The position numbers were made by a program, and so were the translations under genes. From contig NZ_BDAX01000021.1 in assembly GCF_001612665.1 (NCBI RefSeq), forward strand, positions 1-64,000: DNA of 64,000 nucleotides, read 5' to 3'. Origin of the DNA: Nocardia alba NBRC 108234. Lineage in GTDB: Bacteria > Actinomycetota > Actinomycetes > Mycobacteriales > Mycobacteriaceae. Of the stretch, positions 24,858 through 34,162 are shown piece after piece (the first letter of the stretch is position 1; every line of letters begins with the position of its first letter). The notes below the pieces were generated by a model. It saw only the letters and a list, made by a program, of their open reading frames with translations. It was not told where the DNA came from and did not search any database.

Positions 24858-25967
24858 TCAGCTCACCGGAGCGGATTCCTTGGCGTCCGCCACAGCGTCG
24901 GGCTCGGACTTGCGGTTGCGCAAGATGCTGGAGATGAGCGCCGCGCCGATGAACGCCACGCCGACCAGACCCGTGATGAGCTCGTTGACGTGCACGCCGA
25001 TCGAGATCAGCAGGATCGCCGCCAGCGCGCCGATCGCCCAGTGCGCGCCGTGCTCGAGGTACACGTAGTCCGACAGCGTGCCCTGGCGAACCAGGTACAC
25101 CGTGATCGACCGGACGAACATCGCACCGATCAGGCCGAGGCCCAGCGCGATGATGATCGGGTCGGAGGTGATGGCGAACGCGCCGATGACGCCGTCGAAG
25201 GAGAACGACGCGTCGAGCACTTCCAGGTACAGGAACAGGAAGAACGCGGCCTTACCGGTCGCCTTCACCAGCGTGGAGGGACCACCGGAGGCGCCCTCCT
25301 CGAACTCCTCGACGTGGAACATCGAACCGAGTCCGTCGACCAGGATGTAGACGATCATGCCGAGCAGACCGGCGACCAGCACGGTCGAGCGATCCTCGGC
25401 GTCGGCGAGGAACTCCGCGACCAGCACCAGACCGGTACCGGCGACGACCACCGACAGCATGTCGAGCTTGCCCGCCTTGGCCAGCGGCTTCTCCAGCCAG
25501 CCGAGCCAAACGATGTCACGCTCCTCGAAGATGAAGTTCAGGAACAGCAGCGCCAGGAACATGCCGCCGAACGCCGCGATCTGCGGGTGCGCGTCGGTGA
25601 GCAGGGTCTCGTAGCTCGGGCTGCCGTCAGCGAAGTACGCGGCGTCGTCGGCCGGCGGGTTCAGCGCCAGGTCGAAGGCCTCGACCGGGTTCAGTCCCGC
25701 GGTGACCCACACGATGGCCAGCGGGAAGACCAGACGCATACCGAACACGGCGATCAGGACGCCGATGGTCAGGAAGATCTTCTGCCAGAACTCGCTCATC
25801 CGTTCCAGGACGGTGGCGTTGATGACAGCGTTGTCGAATGACAGCGACACCTCGAGAATGCCGAGGATCGCGCACAGTGCGAGTGCGGTCAGGCCACCGT
25901 AGAGGTAAGCCACGACCAGCGAGACCACCGTGAGGGCGATGGACAAGCCGAAGATGCGCGTTATCAC
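24858..25967 (-). CDS. DUF475 TerC-like integral membrane protein
   Basis: This is a membrane protein of 369 residues with about nine helices, in the DUF475/TerC superfamily. Two halves carry the family hallmark acidic membrane motifs: EVSLSFDNAV (first half) and DASFSFDGVIGAF (second half). Family knowledge: TerC-type proteins pair with TerD to form a membrane-linked metal or stress-sensing complex, and relatives export manganese. The GTG start is preceded by AAAGG. The tail is short and charged. A terminator lies between it and the terD-like gene upstream on the same strand, so it may have its own promoter or depend on read-through. Confidence 0.87.
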   Translation of the reverse strand: MITRIFGLSIALTVVSLVVAYLYGGLTALALCAILGILEVSLSFDNAVINATVLERMSEFWQKIFLTIGVLIAVFGMRLVFPLAIVWVTAGLNPVEAFDLALNPPADDAAYFADGSPSYETLLTDAHPQIAAFGGMFLALLFLNFIFEERDIVWLGWLEKPLAKAGKLDMLSVVVAGTGLVLVAEFLADAEDRSTVLVAGLLGMIVYILVDGLGSMFHVEEFEEGASGGPSTLVKATGKAAFFLFLYLEVLDASFSFDGVIGAFAITSDPIIIALGLGLIGAMFVRSITVYLVRQGTLSDYVYLEHGAHWAIGALAAILLISIGVHVNELITGLVGVAFIGAALISSILRNRKSEPDAVADAKESAPVS

Positions 25968-25989
25968 GCGGAGGGACCTTTCTGTTTCG

Positions 25990-26029
25990 CGCGAACAGGG
26001 GGCCCGACGAGTCGAGCCCCCTGTTCGCG
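25990..26029. terminator. Terminator downstream of TerD gene
   Basis: Perfect 14-bp arms at 25990-26003 and 26016-26029 with a 12-base loop follow the TerD stop on the minus strand. Partial read-through could still feed the DUF475 gene, 23 bases further on. Confidence 0.75.
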
Positions 26030-26036
26030 AGGATGA

Positions 26037-26612
26037 CTAGACGTTGACGCCGTAGTCGCGAGCGATGCCGGACAGGCCGGAGGCGTAGCCCTGACCGACG
26101 GCGCGGAACTTCCATTCTGCACCGTTGCGGTACAGCTCGCCGAAGACCATGGCGGTCTCGGTCGAGGCGTCCTCGGACAGGTCGTAGCGGGCGAGCTCGG
26201 TGCCGTTGGCCTTGTTGACCACGCGGATGTAGGCGTTGCGCACCTGACCGAACGACTGCGAGCGGGTCTCGGCATCGTAGATCGATACCGGGAAGAAGAT
26301 GCTCTCGATGGTCGGCGGGGTGTTGGCGAGGTCGACGTCGATGACCTCGTCGTCGCCTTCGCCCTCACCCGTGGTGTTGTCGCCCTTGTGCTCGATGGCG
26401 CCCTCGGGGGACTTCAGGTTGTTGAAGAAGACGAAGTGCTTGTCGGAGACGACCTTCTTGTCGGCGCCGGTCGCGATGGCGCTCGCGTCGAGGTCGAAGT
26501 CGGTGCCGGTGGTAGTGCGCACGTCCCAGCCGAGGCCGACCGAGACCGCGGTCAGGCCCGGAGCCTCCTTGCTCAGCGAAACGTTGCCGCCCTTGGACAG
26601 ACTGACACCCAT
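26037..26612 (-). CDS. TerD-family calcium-binding stress protein
   Basis: This is a single-domain TerD of 191 residues. The family signature is complete: GVSLSKGGNVSLSKE at the start, the GLGWD strand, DFDLDAS for calcium binding, and the acidic GEGEGDDE loop before VDL. TerD proteins bind calcium and associate with TerC at the membrane; they are linked with resistance to tellurite, phage and metal or envelope stress. The ATG has GAAGGGA just upstream. It is transcribed divergently from the helical-protein/lyase operon at 26800, so the 187-base gap probably holds shared regulatory sites. Confidence 0.93.
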   Translation of the reverse strand: MGVSLSKGGNVSLSKEAPGLTAVSVGLGWDVRTTTGTDFDLDASAIATGADKKVVSDKHFVFFNNLKSPEGAIEHKGDNTTGEGEGDDEVIDVDLANTPPTIESIFFPVSIYDAETRSQSFGQVRNAYIRVVNKANGTELARYDLSEDASTETAMVFGELYRNGAEWKFRAVGQGYASGLSGIARDYGVNV

Positions 26613-26770
26613 GCGGGAATCCCTTCGATTAGTCCGGTGTGTCGTTTCCCAGCATGTCCGAATCGCCGGGTACCGCTACGACAGTAATAGGTTTCGCGGA
26701 TCTTGCGTAGGAACCGGCTGCAGCCCAGGTTAACCGGGTGAATCTCCTACCATCGACGGCAGTGAGCGCG

Positions 26771-26789
26771 CGAACCGTACCGCGGTTCG
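26771..26789. promoter_or_regulatory. Inverted repeat before the Ter biosynthetic operon
   Basis: CGAACCG (26771-26777) and CGGTTCG (26783-26789) form a perfect 7-bp inverted repeat with a 5-base spacer, 10 bases before the GTG start of the first operon gene. It could be an operator or a leader hairpin affecting translation. Confidence 0.4.
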
Positions 26790-26799
26790 GAAAGGGGAT

Positions 26800-28017
26800 G
26801 TGCCGGTGACACCTCGCAGACGCGGATGGTTCAGATCGGCGGCGGATCATGAGTGGATCAGTGGGGCGCGGGCCGCGGCATCGGCCGCCTTCCTGGATAT
26901 GGATCGCAGGCAGACAGCGGCGGAGGCGGGCGTGGTGGCCAGTGAGCAGGTCTTCCCCGACCGCCGGATCGGCACTGTCTGGGAGCCGGTGCGCGCGCGG
27001 TGCTACGCCGCGGCGGGCGCGTACCTGAGCTTCACCGAGGAGCTCGACGCGGCCGAAGCCGCGGGCACCCCGGTCGCGGACGGTCCGGCCAGGGCGGACG
27101 CGCTGGTCCGGCAGCTGAACGAGGCGGCACGCGGGGTCGACGACTTCTACCACACGCACCGCGCGGGCCTGGCCGAAGCCGCCACCGTGCGGGCGACGGT
27201 GCCGCAGTTGCTGACCCACGTGCGGGCCGAGGCCGAGCAGGCGCTGGCCGCCGCGGCGTCGTCCGGGTTCGCGAGCTACCCCTCGATCGTCGCGGGCGCA
27301 AGGAGGCTGAATGAGGCTCTGATCACAGCCTCCGCCAGTGATCCCGGCACCTCGGTCGCGGCCGCGCGCGAGGCGGCGAACAACGTGGCACAGGCCACGA
27401 CGGAACTGTCGAATGCCTTGGCGCAGGCCCCTTCTCGCGCCTCGGCCGCCGCGAAGGCGATCGCGTCGGTGACCACCCGTCTCGCCGCCGTCGGCAACCG
27501 CGCCGGTGCCCTCGGACCGGCTTACTCCGCGCTACTGCGTGAGTTCAGCGCTGCGAGTTCGGCGGACTTGACCAACAATGAGCGGGAAAGCCGTCGTGGC
27601 ATGGACGCCGCCGACGAAGCGCTGGTCGGCGCGCGCGTCGCGGCAGCCGATCGTGATCCGGAGACCGCCCTTGACTTGACCGCCACCGCACGCGCGTACC
27701 TCGCCGAGGCCGAGCAGTTGGTCGACGCCGTCACCCGGCGCCTCGATTTGTTGCGTGAGGTACGTACCGACCCCGAAGCTCAGGCCCGCACCGTACGATT
27801 CCGGCTGCGGGACGCGCAGATGCTCGCGGTCGACCGAGGACTGGTCGCCGAGTGGGGCTCCGTTCTCGATGCACAAGCAGAACGCCTCGACCGCATCACC
27901 GCTGGACTGACTGGTCGCCACCCAGACTATTGGGCGTATGTTACCGAGCTGGGTACCGTCGCAGACTTCATCACCGGTGTGGTCGAGCGCATCCGAAAAA
28001 ACGCATCCGAAAAGTAG
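26800..28017 (+). CDS. Ter-cluster helical (coiled-coil) protein
   Basis: I do not recognise a named domain. The 405-residue protein is Ala/Arg/Glu-rich and almost all helical, with long heptad-like stretches (about residues 90-200 and 230-330). There is no signal peptide or membrane helix. The start is GTG at 26800 or 26806; AAAGGGG upstream serves either. It is first in a four-gene plus-strand unit that continues with the CitE-like lyase 34 bases later. Position suggests a scaffold or structural partner of the Ter system; this is inference. Confidence 0.65.
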   Translation: MPVTPRRRGWFRSAADHEWISGARAAASAAFLDMDRRQTAAEAGVVASEQVFPDRRIGTVWEPVRARCYAAAGAYLSFTEELDAAEAAGTPVADGPARADALVRQLNEAARGVDDFYHTHRAGLAEAATVRATVPQLLTHVRAEAEQALAAAASSGFASYPSIVAGARRLNEALITASASDPGTSVAAAREAANNVAQATTELSNALAQAPSRASAAAKAIASVTTRLAAVGNRAGALGPAYSALLREFSAASSADLTNNERESRRGMDAADEALVGARVAAADRDPETALDLTATARAYLAEAEQLVDAVTRRLDLLREVRTDPEAQARTVRFRLRDAQMLAVDRGLVAEWGSVLDAQAERLDRITAGLTGRHPDYWAYVTELGTVADFITGVVERIRKNASEK

Positions 28018-28051
28018 AAATGACATTGGTTCAACAGATGAGGTGTGGGGA

Positions 28052-29263
28052 ATGACCGCGGTCTACGCCATCGCGCCGGAAGTTTGCCTGCGTAAACAGG
28101 CACCTCTGCGCCATTTCCAGCAGTTGCAGGGACCCCGTCGGCGGGAGTTGTTCCTGGTGGAACCGGAGCCGATCCGGGGCCACGATGACCGGGAGTTATT
28201 GGCGACCGCGCTCGGCGCGACCCTGTACGTGCCCGCGACCCGCCCCGATCTCGCCGCGACGATTCGCCGACGGGCCGCGCGCGGGGTGTGCTCGATGGTG
28301 ATCGACCTGGAGGACGCCGTCGCCGATCACCAGGTGGAGGCTGCCAAGCAGCACGCGGTGGACACCCTGGATCTGCTCGCGCGCAGCGAGGCCGCGAACC
28401 CGATGCTGTTCATCCGGGTCCGCGACGCGGCCTCGGTCGGCGAGCTGGTCGCCGCGCTCGGGCCGGGCGCCGAGGTGCTCACCGGATTCGTCTTCCCCAA
28501 GTTCGACGCCGTCAGCGGGCCCGCCTACCTGGCCGCGCTCGACGAGGCCAACCACGCCCTCGGCCGCCCGGTCTACGCGATGCCGGTGCTCGAGTCGTCG
28601 AACCTGGTGCATCGCCAGTCCCGCGACGAGCAGCTCTCGCGCATCGCCGAACTGCTCGCCGGACACCGTGAGCAAGTGCTGGCCGTGCGGATCGGCGCCA
28701 CCGACATGTGCTCCACCTTCGGCATCCGCCGCGACCGCGACCTCACGATCTACGACGTACGGGTGGTCGCCGACGTGATCGCCGACATCGTCAACTACCT
28801 CGGCCGCGTCGACGGCACCGGCTTCATCATCACGGGACCGGTGTGGGAGTACTTCGCCGATCACGAGCGAATGTTCCGGCCACAGCTGCGCAGCGCGCCG
28901 TTCGAGGAATCCGACGCCGTGAAGTTCCGCCAGTACCTGGTGAGCCGCGACCTCGACGGCCTGCTGCGCGAGATCACCCTCGACCGCGCCAACGGCATCC
29001 AGGGCAAAACGGTGATCCACCCCTCGCACGTGGCCGTGGTGCACGCGCTGTCGGTGGTGACCCACGAGGAATACGCCGACGCGCTCGACATCATGGCCGC
29101 CGATGTCGGTGGCGTCGCGGCCTCGGAGTACCGCAACAAGATGAACGAGATGCGCCCGCATCGCAGTTGGGCGGGCCAGACGCTGGTTCGGGCCCGCGCG
29201 TTCGGGGTCGCGAACAAGGGAGTGTCTTTCGTGGACTTGCTGACAGCGATGATCGCCGAATGA
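28052..29263 (+). CDS. CitE-like HpcH/HpaI aldolase of the Ter biosynthetic module
   Basis: This TIM-barrel protein of 403 residues is related to citrate lyase beta subunit and HpcH/HpaI aldolases. Mg2+-binding acidic residues are visible in MVIDLEDAVADH, with a second site near the MPVLESSN strand and a C-terminal QGKTVIHPSH, typical of CitE. Members in Ter clusters are predicted to cleave or form carbon-carbon bonds in a nucleoside-like metabolite. The ATG at 28052 has GGTGTGGGGA just upstream. Its stop overlaps the next ATG by 4 bases, so the enzymes are coupled. The substrate is unknown. Confidence 0.87.
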   Translation: MTAVYAIAPEVCLRKQAPLRHFQQLQGPRRRELFLVEPEPIRGHDDRELLATALGATLYVPATRPDLAATIRRRAARGVCSMVIDLEDAVADHQVEAAKQHAVDTLDLLARSEAANPMLFIRVRDAASVGELVAALGPGAEVLTGFVFPKFDAVSGPAYLAALDEANHALGRPVYAMPVLESSNLVHRQSRDEQLSRIAELLAGHREQVLAVRIGATDMCSTFGIRRDRDLTIYDVRVVADVIADIVNYLGRVDGTGFIITGPVWEYFADHERMFRPQLRSAPFEESDAVKFRQYLVSRDLDGLLREITLDRANGIQGKTVIHPSHVAVVHALSVVTHEEYADALDIMAADVGGVAASEYRNKMNEMRPHRSWAGQTLVRARAFGVANKGVSFVDLLTAMIAE

Positions 29264-31806
29264 ACGCGTTCGAAACACCATGGGCCACCGTGAATCTCGG
29301 TATCGAGCTGCATCACGGCGAGTCCTTCGCCGCGCGCTCGGTGCCCGAGGAGAGCGCCGATCGGGTGGTGAGGTCAGCCGACGGCGTACCCGAGCGGTTC
29401 GCGGCCCTGTCCGCTGACAGCGTGCTGACCGGCGAGCTCTCGATCGGCGCGCTGGTGCAGCCGGGTCTGCGTCGCAATCCGCGCCGGGCGCATCTGCTGG
29501 TATCGACGGTGCTCGGCAAGCACCTGCCGACCGACCCGCGCGTGGTGATCGGCGCGGGCAACCGCCTGGCCGAGCTGGTGCGCGAGAAACTCGGCGATCG
29601 CGAAGCCGTGGTGCTCGGGTTCGCCGAGACCGCTACCGGTCTGGGCCACTGCGTGGCCGCGCGGATCGACGCGGGCTGCTACCTGCACTCCACCCGCAGG
29701 CACGAGCCACGAGCCACCACGCTCACCGGTTTCGAGGAGGGCCATTCACACGCCACCTCGCACCTGCTCCAGCCCGCGCCCGCCGCGATCTTCGCCAACG
29801 ATCTCCCGCTGGTGCTGGTCGACGACGAGATCTCCACCGGCGACACCGCCATCGACGCGGTGCGCGCGCTGCACGCGTTCGCGCCGCGTTCGCACTACGT
29901 GCTCGCCTCGCTGGTCGATATGCGCACGCCCGCCGATCGGCGCAGATTCGAAGCCGCCGCGGCCGAACTCGGCGCGCGCATCGATACGGTGTGCCTGGCG
30001 TCGGGTCGCACCGAGCTGCCCGCCGGGCTGCTCGACACCGTCACCGCCCTGCCCGATCCGCGGCTGAATCCGGTGGCGAGCGAGCCCGGTTCGCACGGTC
30101 GCATCGAATTGTCCTGGCCCGTCGATGTTCCCGAGGGCGGCAGGCACGGCACGCTTCGCTCGGACAACGCGGCTTTCGATATCGCGGTGAAATCCATCGC
30201 CGACGAGGTGAGTACCCGCCTCGACGCCGAATTCGCCGGTCGCCCGGTGATCGTCATCGGTCATGAAGAGCTCATGTACCTCCCCCTGCGCCTGGCCGCC
30301 GACCTGGCCGACGCGGGCACCCCCACCCGCTTCCAAACCACCACCCGCTCACCGGCATACGTCCTCGACGAACCCGGCTATCCCCTCCGGCGCGGTTTCC
30401 GCTTCACCGCTCCCGAACCCGATCCCACCGCCCAGCGCTACCTGTACAACGCCCAGTGGACAGACGCGGACGCGGTGCTGCTGGTGGTCATCGATCCGCC
30501 GGCCGACACCCCGGAGCTGGTCGCTCCCGGCGGCCTGGTCGATGTCCTCACCGCCTCGGGCGCGGATGTGCTGATCGCCGTCCTGCCCGGCGCGGACCCA
30601 CGCGCCCTGCATGCGAGCCGTACGGCTGAACGGGTGGCCCCCACCGCGTCACTGTCGGGAACTCGTGACCGCGTCGACAGCTCGCTCCCCGCCGCGCTGC
30701 ACGGCCCCGCGTTCGGTTCCTATGCGCCCGAGGATGTCTCGTGGCTGCTCAAGGATCTCTCGGACGCCGACCTCGAAGCCGATATCGGCGAACGCGAGCA
30801 GCGTATCCAGGCCGGGGTTGCCCATTACGCCGAGTCGTTGCCGGTGGAGTTCCAGCCGGACGCGCAATACCGCGAGCTCTTCGATCGTGTGCTGGCCGAC
30901 AGCGCCGAGCGGCTGGCGCTGGCGGTGGCGACCGTGGCCGAACTCGTCGTGGCCGAACGCGGTACCGACATCGTCCTGGTCTCGCTGGCCAGGGCGGGCA
31001 CGCCCGTCGGCGTGCTCATGCGCCGTTGGCTGGTCAGCGGGATCGGTCGCGAGCCGCTGACCGTGCCGCACTACGCCGTCTCGATCGTGCGCGATCGCGG
31101 CATCGACGCGGTGGCGCTGGACTACCTCGCCCACCACCACGATCCCGCCTCGATCGTCTTCGTCGACGGCTGGACCGGCAAGGGCGCGATCACGCACGAA
31201 CTCACCGCAGCCCTCGACGCCTACCACGCCGCAGGCGGCGCCAGGTTCAACGACGAACTGGTGGTGCTGGCCGACCCCGCCAACTGCGTGCGTACCTACG
31301 GCACCCGTGACGACTTCCTCATCGCCTCGGCCTGCCTCAATTCGACTGTGTCCGGCCTCGTCTCGCGCACGGTGCTCAACGAATCGCTGATCGGTCCCGG
31401 TGAGTTCCACGGCGCCAAGTTCTACCGCGACCTGATCGACGCCGATGTCTCGAATCACCTGATCGACACGGTCACCGCGGCTTTCCCCGCGATCAGCGAA
31501 CAGGTGCCCGCCGCGGTCGCCGCGATTCGCGATTCCGACCGTACGCCGGACTGGTCCGGGTGGGCCTCGGTGGAAAAGGTTCGTGCTGAATATGGCATCA
31601 GCACAGTCAATTACGTGAAACCCGGCGTCGGCGAGACCACTCGCGTGCTGTTGCGCCGGGTACCGTGGCGAGTGCTGGTGCGCGAAGCGGACGCACCGGA
31701 GCACGCCCACATCCGCCTGCTCGCCGCGGCGCGCAATGTCCCGGTGGAAGTGGTCCCCGACCTGGCCTATTCCTGCATGGGCCTGATCAAGGAGCTACCC
31801 CGGTGA
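29260..31806 (+). CDS. PRTase-TRSP / StiP-PELOTA fusion of the Ter biosynthetic module
   Basis: This 848-residue protein joins what are usually two genes. Residues about 1-265 form an orotate-PRTase-like domain with the PRPP loop LVLVDDEISTGDTA (184-197). The TRSP domain follows (about 275-450, TTRSP at 361-365). Residues about 480-780 form a second, StiP-type PRTase-like domain with VFVDGWTGKGA (633-643) and conserved Cys676 and Cys692. The last 65 residues resemble a PELOTA RNA-binding domain. Such proteins are predicted to make a nucleoside-like product; the StiP name as a cysteine protease is not well supported. The start overlaps the lyase stop (ATGA) and its own stop overlaps the HAD start (GTGA). 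Confidence 0.87.
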   Translation: MNAFETPWATVNLGIELHHGESFAARSVPEESADRVVRSADGVPERFAALSADSVLTGELSIGALVQPGLRRNPRRAHLLVSTVLGKHLPTDPRVVIGAGNRLAELVREKLGDREAVVLGFAETATGLGHCVAARIDAGCYLHSTRRHEPRATTLTGFEEGHSHATSHLLQPAPAAIFANDLPLVLVDDEISTGDTAIDAVRALHAFAPRSHYVLASLVDMRTPADRRRFEAAAAELGARIDTVCLASGRTELPAGLLDTVTALPDPRLNPVASEPGSHGRIELSWPVDVPEGGRHGTLRSDNAAFDIAVKSIADEVSTRLDAEFAGRPVIVIGHEELMYLPLRLAADLADAGTPTRFQTTTRSPAYVLDEPGYPLRRGFRFTAPEPDPTAQRYLYNAQWTDADAVLLVVIDPPADTPELVAPGGLVDVLTASGADVLIAVLPGADPRALHASRTAERVAPTASLSGTRDRVDSSLPAALHGPAFGSYAPEDVSWLLKDLSDADLEADIGEREQRIQAGVAHYAESLPVEFQPDAQYRELFDRVLADSAERLALAVATVAELVVAERGTDIVLVSLARAGTPVGVLMRRWLVSGIGREPLTVPHYAVSIVRDRGIDAVALDYLAHHHDPASIVFVDGWTGKGAITHELTAALDAYHAAGGARFNDELVVLADPANCVRTYGTRDDFLIASACLNSTVSGLVSRTVLNESLIGPGEFHGAKFYRDLIDADVSNHLIDTVTAAFPAISEQVPAAVAAIRDSDRTPDWSGWASVEKVRAEYGISTVNYVKPGVGETTRVLLRRVPWRVLVREADAPEHAHIRLLAAARNVPVEVVPDLAYSCMGLIKELPR

Positions 31807-32639
31807 GCGCCGAGTCCCTCTTCGCGACCGATCTGGATCGCACGATGATCTTCTCCCGCAACGGCTTCGGTGACGCCGAGGCCGCCGCGTTGGAGTGCGT
31901 CGAGTATTACGAGGGCGAACCACTCTCCTACATGACCGTCACCGCCATCGCCGCCCTGCGCGGGCTCGCAGCCATCGCACCGGTGATCCCGACCACCACT
32001 CGCACGATCGAACAGTTCCAGCGCATCACCCTGCCCGGCGCGCCCTGGCGCTACGCCATCACCAGCAACGGCGGCAACATCCTGGTCGACGGCATCCCCG
32101 ACCCCGCGTGGCGGGTGGCCATCGACGACCAGGTCAACGCGTCCGGCGCCACCCTCGCCGAGGTGGGCGCCGAATTACGCTCCCGCGTCGACGATTCCTG
32201 GGTCACCAAGTACCGCGAGGCCGATGAGCTGTTCTGCTATCTGGTGGTCCACCCGGACCTGGTCCCCGCCGGTTTCCTCGCGGAATGGGACGCCTGGTGC
32301 CGCGCCAACGGCTGGTCGGCGTCCCAGCAGGGCCGCAAGATCTACACGATGCCCGATGCGGTCTGTAAGAGTCTCGCTGTCGCCGACGTCCGTCGCAGGC
32401 TGGTCGAATCCGGTGAATTGTCCGCCGTAGCGACGCTTTTCACCGCGGGCGACGGCGCACTGGACGCCGAGATGCTGAAGGCAGCCGACGCCGCGATCCG
32501 TCCCCGCCACGGCGAACTCGAGGAACTGAACTTCACCGCCCCCAACCTCACGATCACCACCTCGTCGGGAATCCTGGCAGGCGAGGAGATTCTCGGGTGG
32601 TTCCACGCGGCAGCGGAGCGCACCACGGTGCCTGCATAG
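31803..32639 (+). CDS. HAD-superfamily hydrolase of the Ter module
   Basis: This is a cytosolic haloacid-dehalogenase phosphatase of 278 residues. The nucleophile motif is DLDRT (Asp10, Asp12), followed by a sugar-phosphatase-like cap and TAGDGALDAEML as the late acidic motif. The GTG start overlaps the previous stop by 4 bases. It probably dephosphorylates an intermediate made by the PRTase and lyase. It is last in the operon and is followed by a hairpin terminator. Confidence 0.87.
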   Translation: MSAESLFATDLDRTMIFSRNGFGDAEAAALECVEYYEGEPLSYMTVTAIAALRGLAAIAPVIPTTTRTIEQFQRITLPGAPWRYAITSNGGNILVDGIPDPAWRVAIDDQVNASGATLAEVGAELRSRVDDSWVTKYREADELFCYLVVHPDLVPAGFLAEWDAWCRANGWSASQQGRKIYTMPDAVCKSLAVADVRRRLVESGELSAVATLFTAGDGALDAEMLKAADAAIRPRHGELEELNFTAPNLTITTSSGILAGEEILGWFHAAAERTTVPA

Positions 32640-32648
32640 GTAGACGAA

Positions 32649-32677
32649 AACCCGGGCGCCACAACGGCACCCGGGTT
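32649..32677. terminator. Bidirectional terminator after HAD gene
   Basis: Arms of 12 bases at 32649-32660 and 32666-32677 pair with one mismatch around a 5-base loop, with A and T runs outside. It separates the convergent HAD and AIM24 genes. Confidence 0.75.
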
Positions 32678-32685
32678 CGCCTTGC

Positions 32686-33450
32686 TCAGTAGTGTTGCTG
32701 CTGACCGGCCAACTGCTGGGCGATCACGCCCTGGATACGCTGTAGACCGCCCACCGTGACGCCGCTCTGGAGCTGACCCTCGATGGTGCGGACCAGGGCG
32801 TTGTCGCTCATGATCTTCTCGGTCGACTGGATCAGCACCGTACCGGCGCCGGTGAAGTCGAACTGACGTTCCTCGCCGGAGTTGGCGCCCATCCTGGCCG
32901 CGCCCGCCGCGAGGAAACCGCTGATCCAGCCCTGGTCGTAGTGGTGGCTGGGCGACGGGCAATCGGCCCACCCGACAAGGGATTCCGGGTCGACGCGCAG
33001 CGGCGGTTCGGCGAACATCACCGGGCCGTTGGACGACGCGAGGAACTTGCCGGTGCCGATCAGCGTGAGGAACCCGGGCACGATCGACTGCTTCAACGCC
33101 AGCCCCGGCTCGAAGGCCAGCAGATTCGCGCCACGGATCGTGAGGTTGCCGTCTTCGAGGTCATAGGAATTGATGTCGTAACCGCGGTCGCCGATGATCA
33201 GCTTGCCGTGTCCCTGCGCCACCACGTAGTCGCCCGCGAACAGCGGCGCGGAGAACTGGCTGCTCACCATGTGCATCAGGCCGCCCTGCAACCCGTGGGT
33301 GAGCATCTGGAACTCGATCTGGCCGTAGTAGGCGATCATCGCGCCCTTGCGCATGAACCAGGGACCGGTGAGGTCGATGCAGTAGGCGTAGCTGTTGCCC
33401 GGAATGTTGTCGCTGGCGCCGAGATTCATCGGCGAGAGGATGTCGCTCAT
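32686..33450 (-). CDS. AIM24-family protein, copy 3
   Basis: This 254-residue protein belongs to the AIM24/TIGR00266 beta-helix family. Typical features are KGAMIAYYGQIEFQ at the N-terminal strand, GDRGYDINSYDLED in the middle, and the late FTGAGTVLIQS. No signal peptide or membrane segment is visible. The ATG at 33450 follows the middle AIM24 gene by 4 bases; a weak AGAGAAG lies upstream. Function is unknown; AIM24 genes often sit next to terD genes. Confidence 0.85.
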   Translation of the reverse strand: MSDILSPMNLGASDNIPGNSYAYCIDLTGPWFMRKGAMIAYYGQIEFQMLTHGLQGGLMHMVSSQFSAPLFAGDYVVAQGHGKLIIGDRGYDINSYDLEDGNLTIRGANLLAFEPGLALKQSIVPGFLTLIGTGKFLASSNGPVMFAEPPLRVDPESLVGWADCPSPSHHYDQGWISGFLAAGAARMGANSGEERQFDFTGAGTVLIQSTEKIMSDNALVRTIEGQLQSGVTVGGLQRIQGVIAQQLAGQQQHY

Positions 33451-33454
33451 CGGT

Positions 33455-34153
33455 TCACAACTTCTCTTCGGAGGCCTGCACAAACACCACACCCTGTCCG
33501 TGGCAATGCAATTGCATCGCCTCGCCCGCGCCGCGGCCCACCGCGTCGCGCCAGCTCATCGCCGACTTCAGCTCGGTCTGCACATTGCCGTACGCGGCGA
33601 CGAACGCCTGCGGGTCGACGATGATCGGATTCGGGCCGCCCACTTGCAGTTCCAGGAAGCCGCCGTGCGCGAGCAGCACCGCCGAACCCTGTCCGCTGAG
33701 CTGGGTGGTGAACATGCCCTGCCCGGTCGCGACGCCCGCCGCGGCGCCGCGCAGCGCGCCCATCAAACCGCCGCCACCACCGCCGCCGCCCGAACTGGCT
33801 ACCGACACCACGGAAGCCTGCAAACCGGCCGACTGCGCGAGCAGTCGCGAAGCCTCGGCCCGCAGCACCGCGCCCGGCTGCATCTGCACCACATGCACCT
33901 CGAGTCCGGCGAATCCGTAGTGGACCTCACCGTTGCCCTGCGCCAGCATGGTCCGTTCGTGCTCACCGGCCATCATCTGACCGGCCATCCGCATCAGACC
34001 GCCGCCGCCCATGCCCTGACCGGCGCCGGGAATCTGGTGCGGTGCGAACGCGACCTGACCCGTGTAGAACAGCATCGCACCGGAACGGGCGACAACGCCG
34101 CCGGCCTGCCCGACGTTGACCTTCACGACCTTGCCGTTGACCTTCTCGAACAT
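33455..34153 (-). CDS. AIM24-family protein, copy 2
   Basis: This 232-residue protein of the AIM24/TIGR00266 family has an N-terminal strand pair (VNGKVVKVNVGQ, then RSGAMLFYTGQVAF), a glycine-rich low-complexity loop (about residues 125-140) and a late strand with MQLHCHGQGVVFVQ. It is cytosolic by sequence. It sits between its two paralogues with gaps of 9 and 4 bases, so all three are one transcript. The Gly-rich insert distinguishes it from the others. Confidence 0.85.
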   Translation of the reverse strand: MFEKVNGKVVKVNVGQAGGVVARSGAMLFYTGQVAFAPHQIPGAGQGMGGGGLMRMAGQMMAGEHERTMLAQGNGEVHYGFAGLEVHVVQMQPGAVLRAEASRLLAQSAGLQASVVSVASSGGGGGGGGLMGALRGAAAGVATGQGMFTTQLSGQGSAVLLAHGGFLELQVGGPNPIIVDPQAFVAAYGNVQTELKSAMSWRDAVGRGAGEAMQLHCHGQGVVFVQASEEKL

Positions 34154-34162
34154 CGCCCGTCC

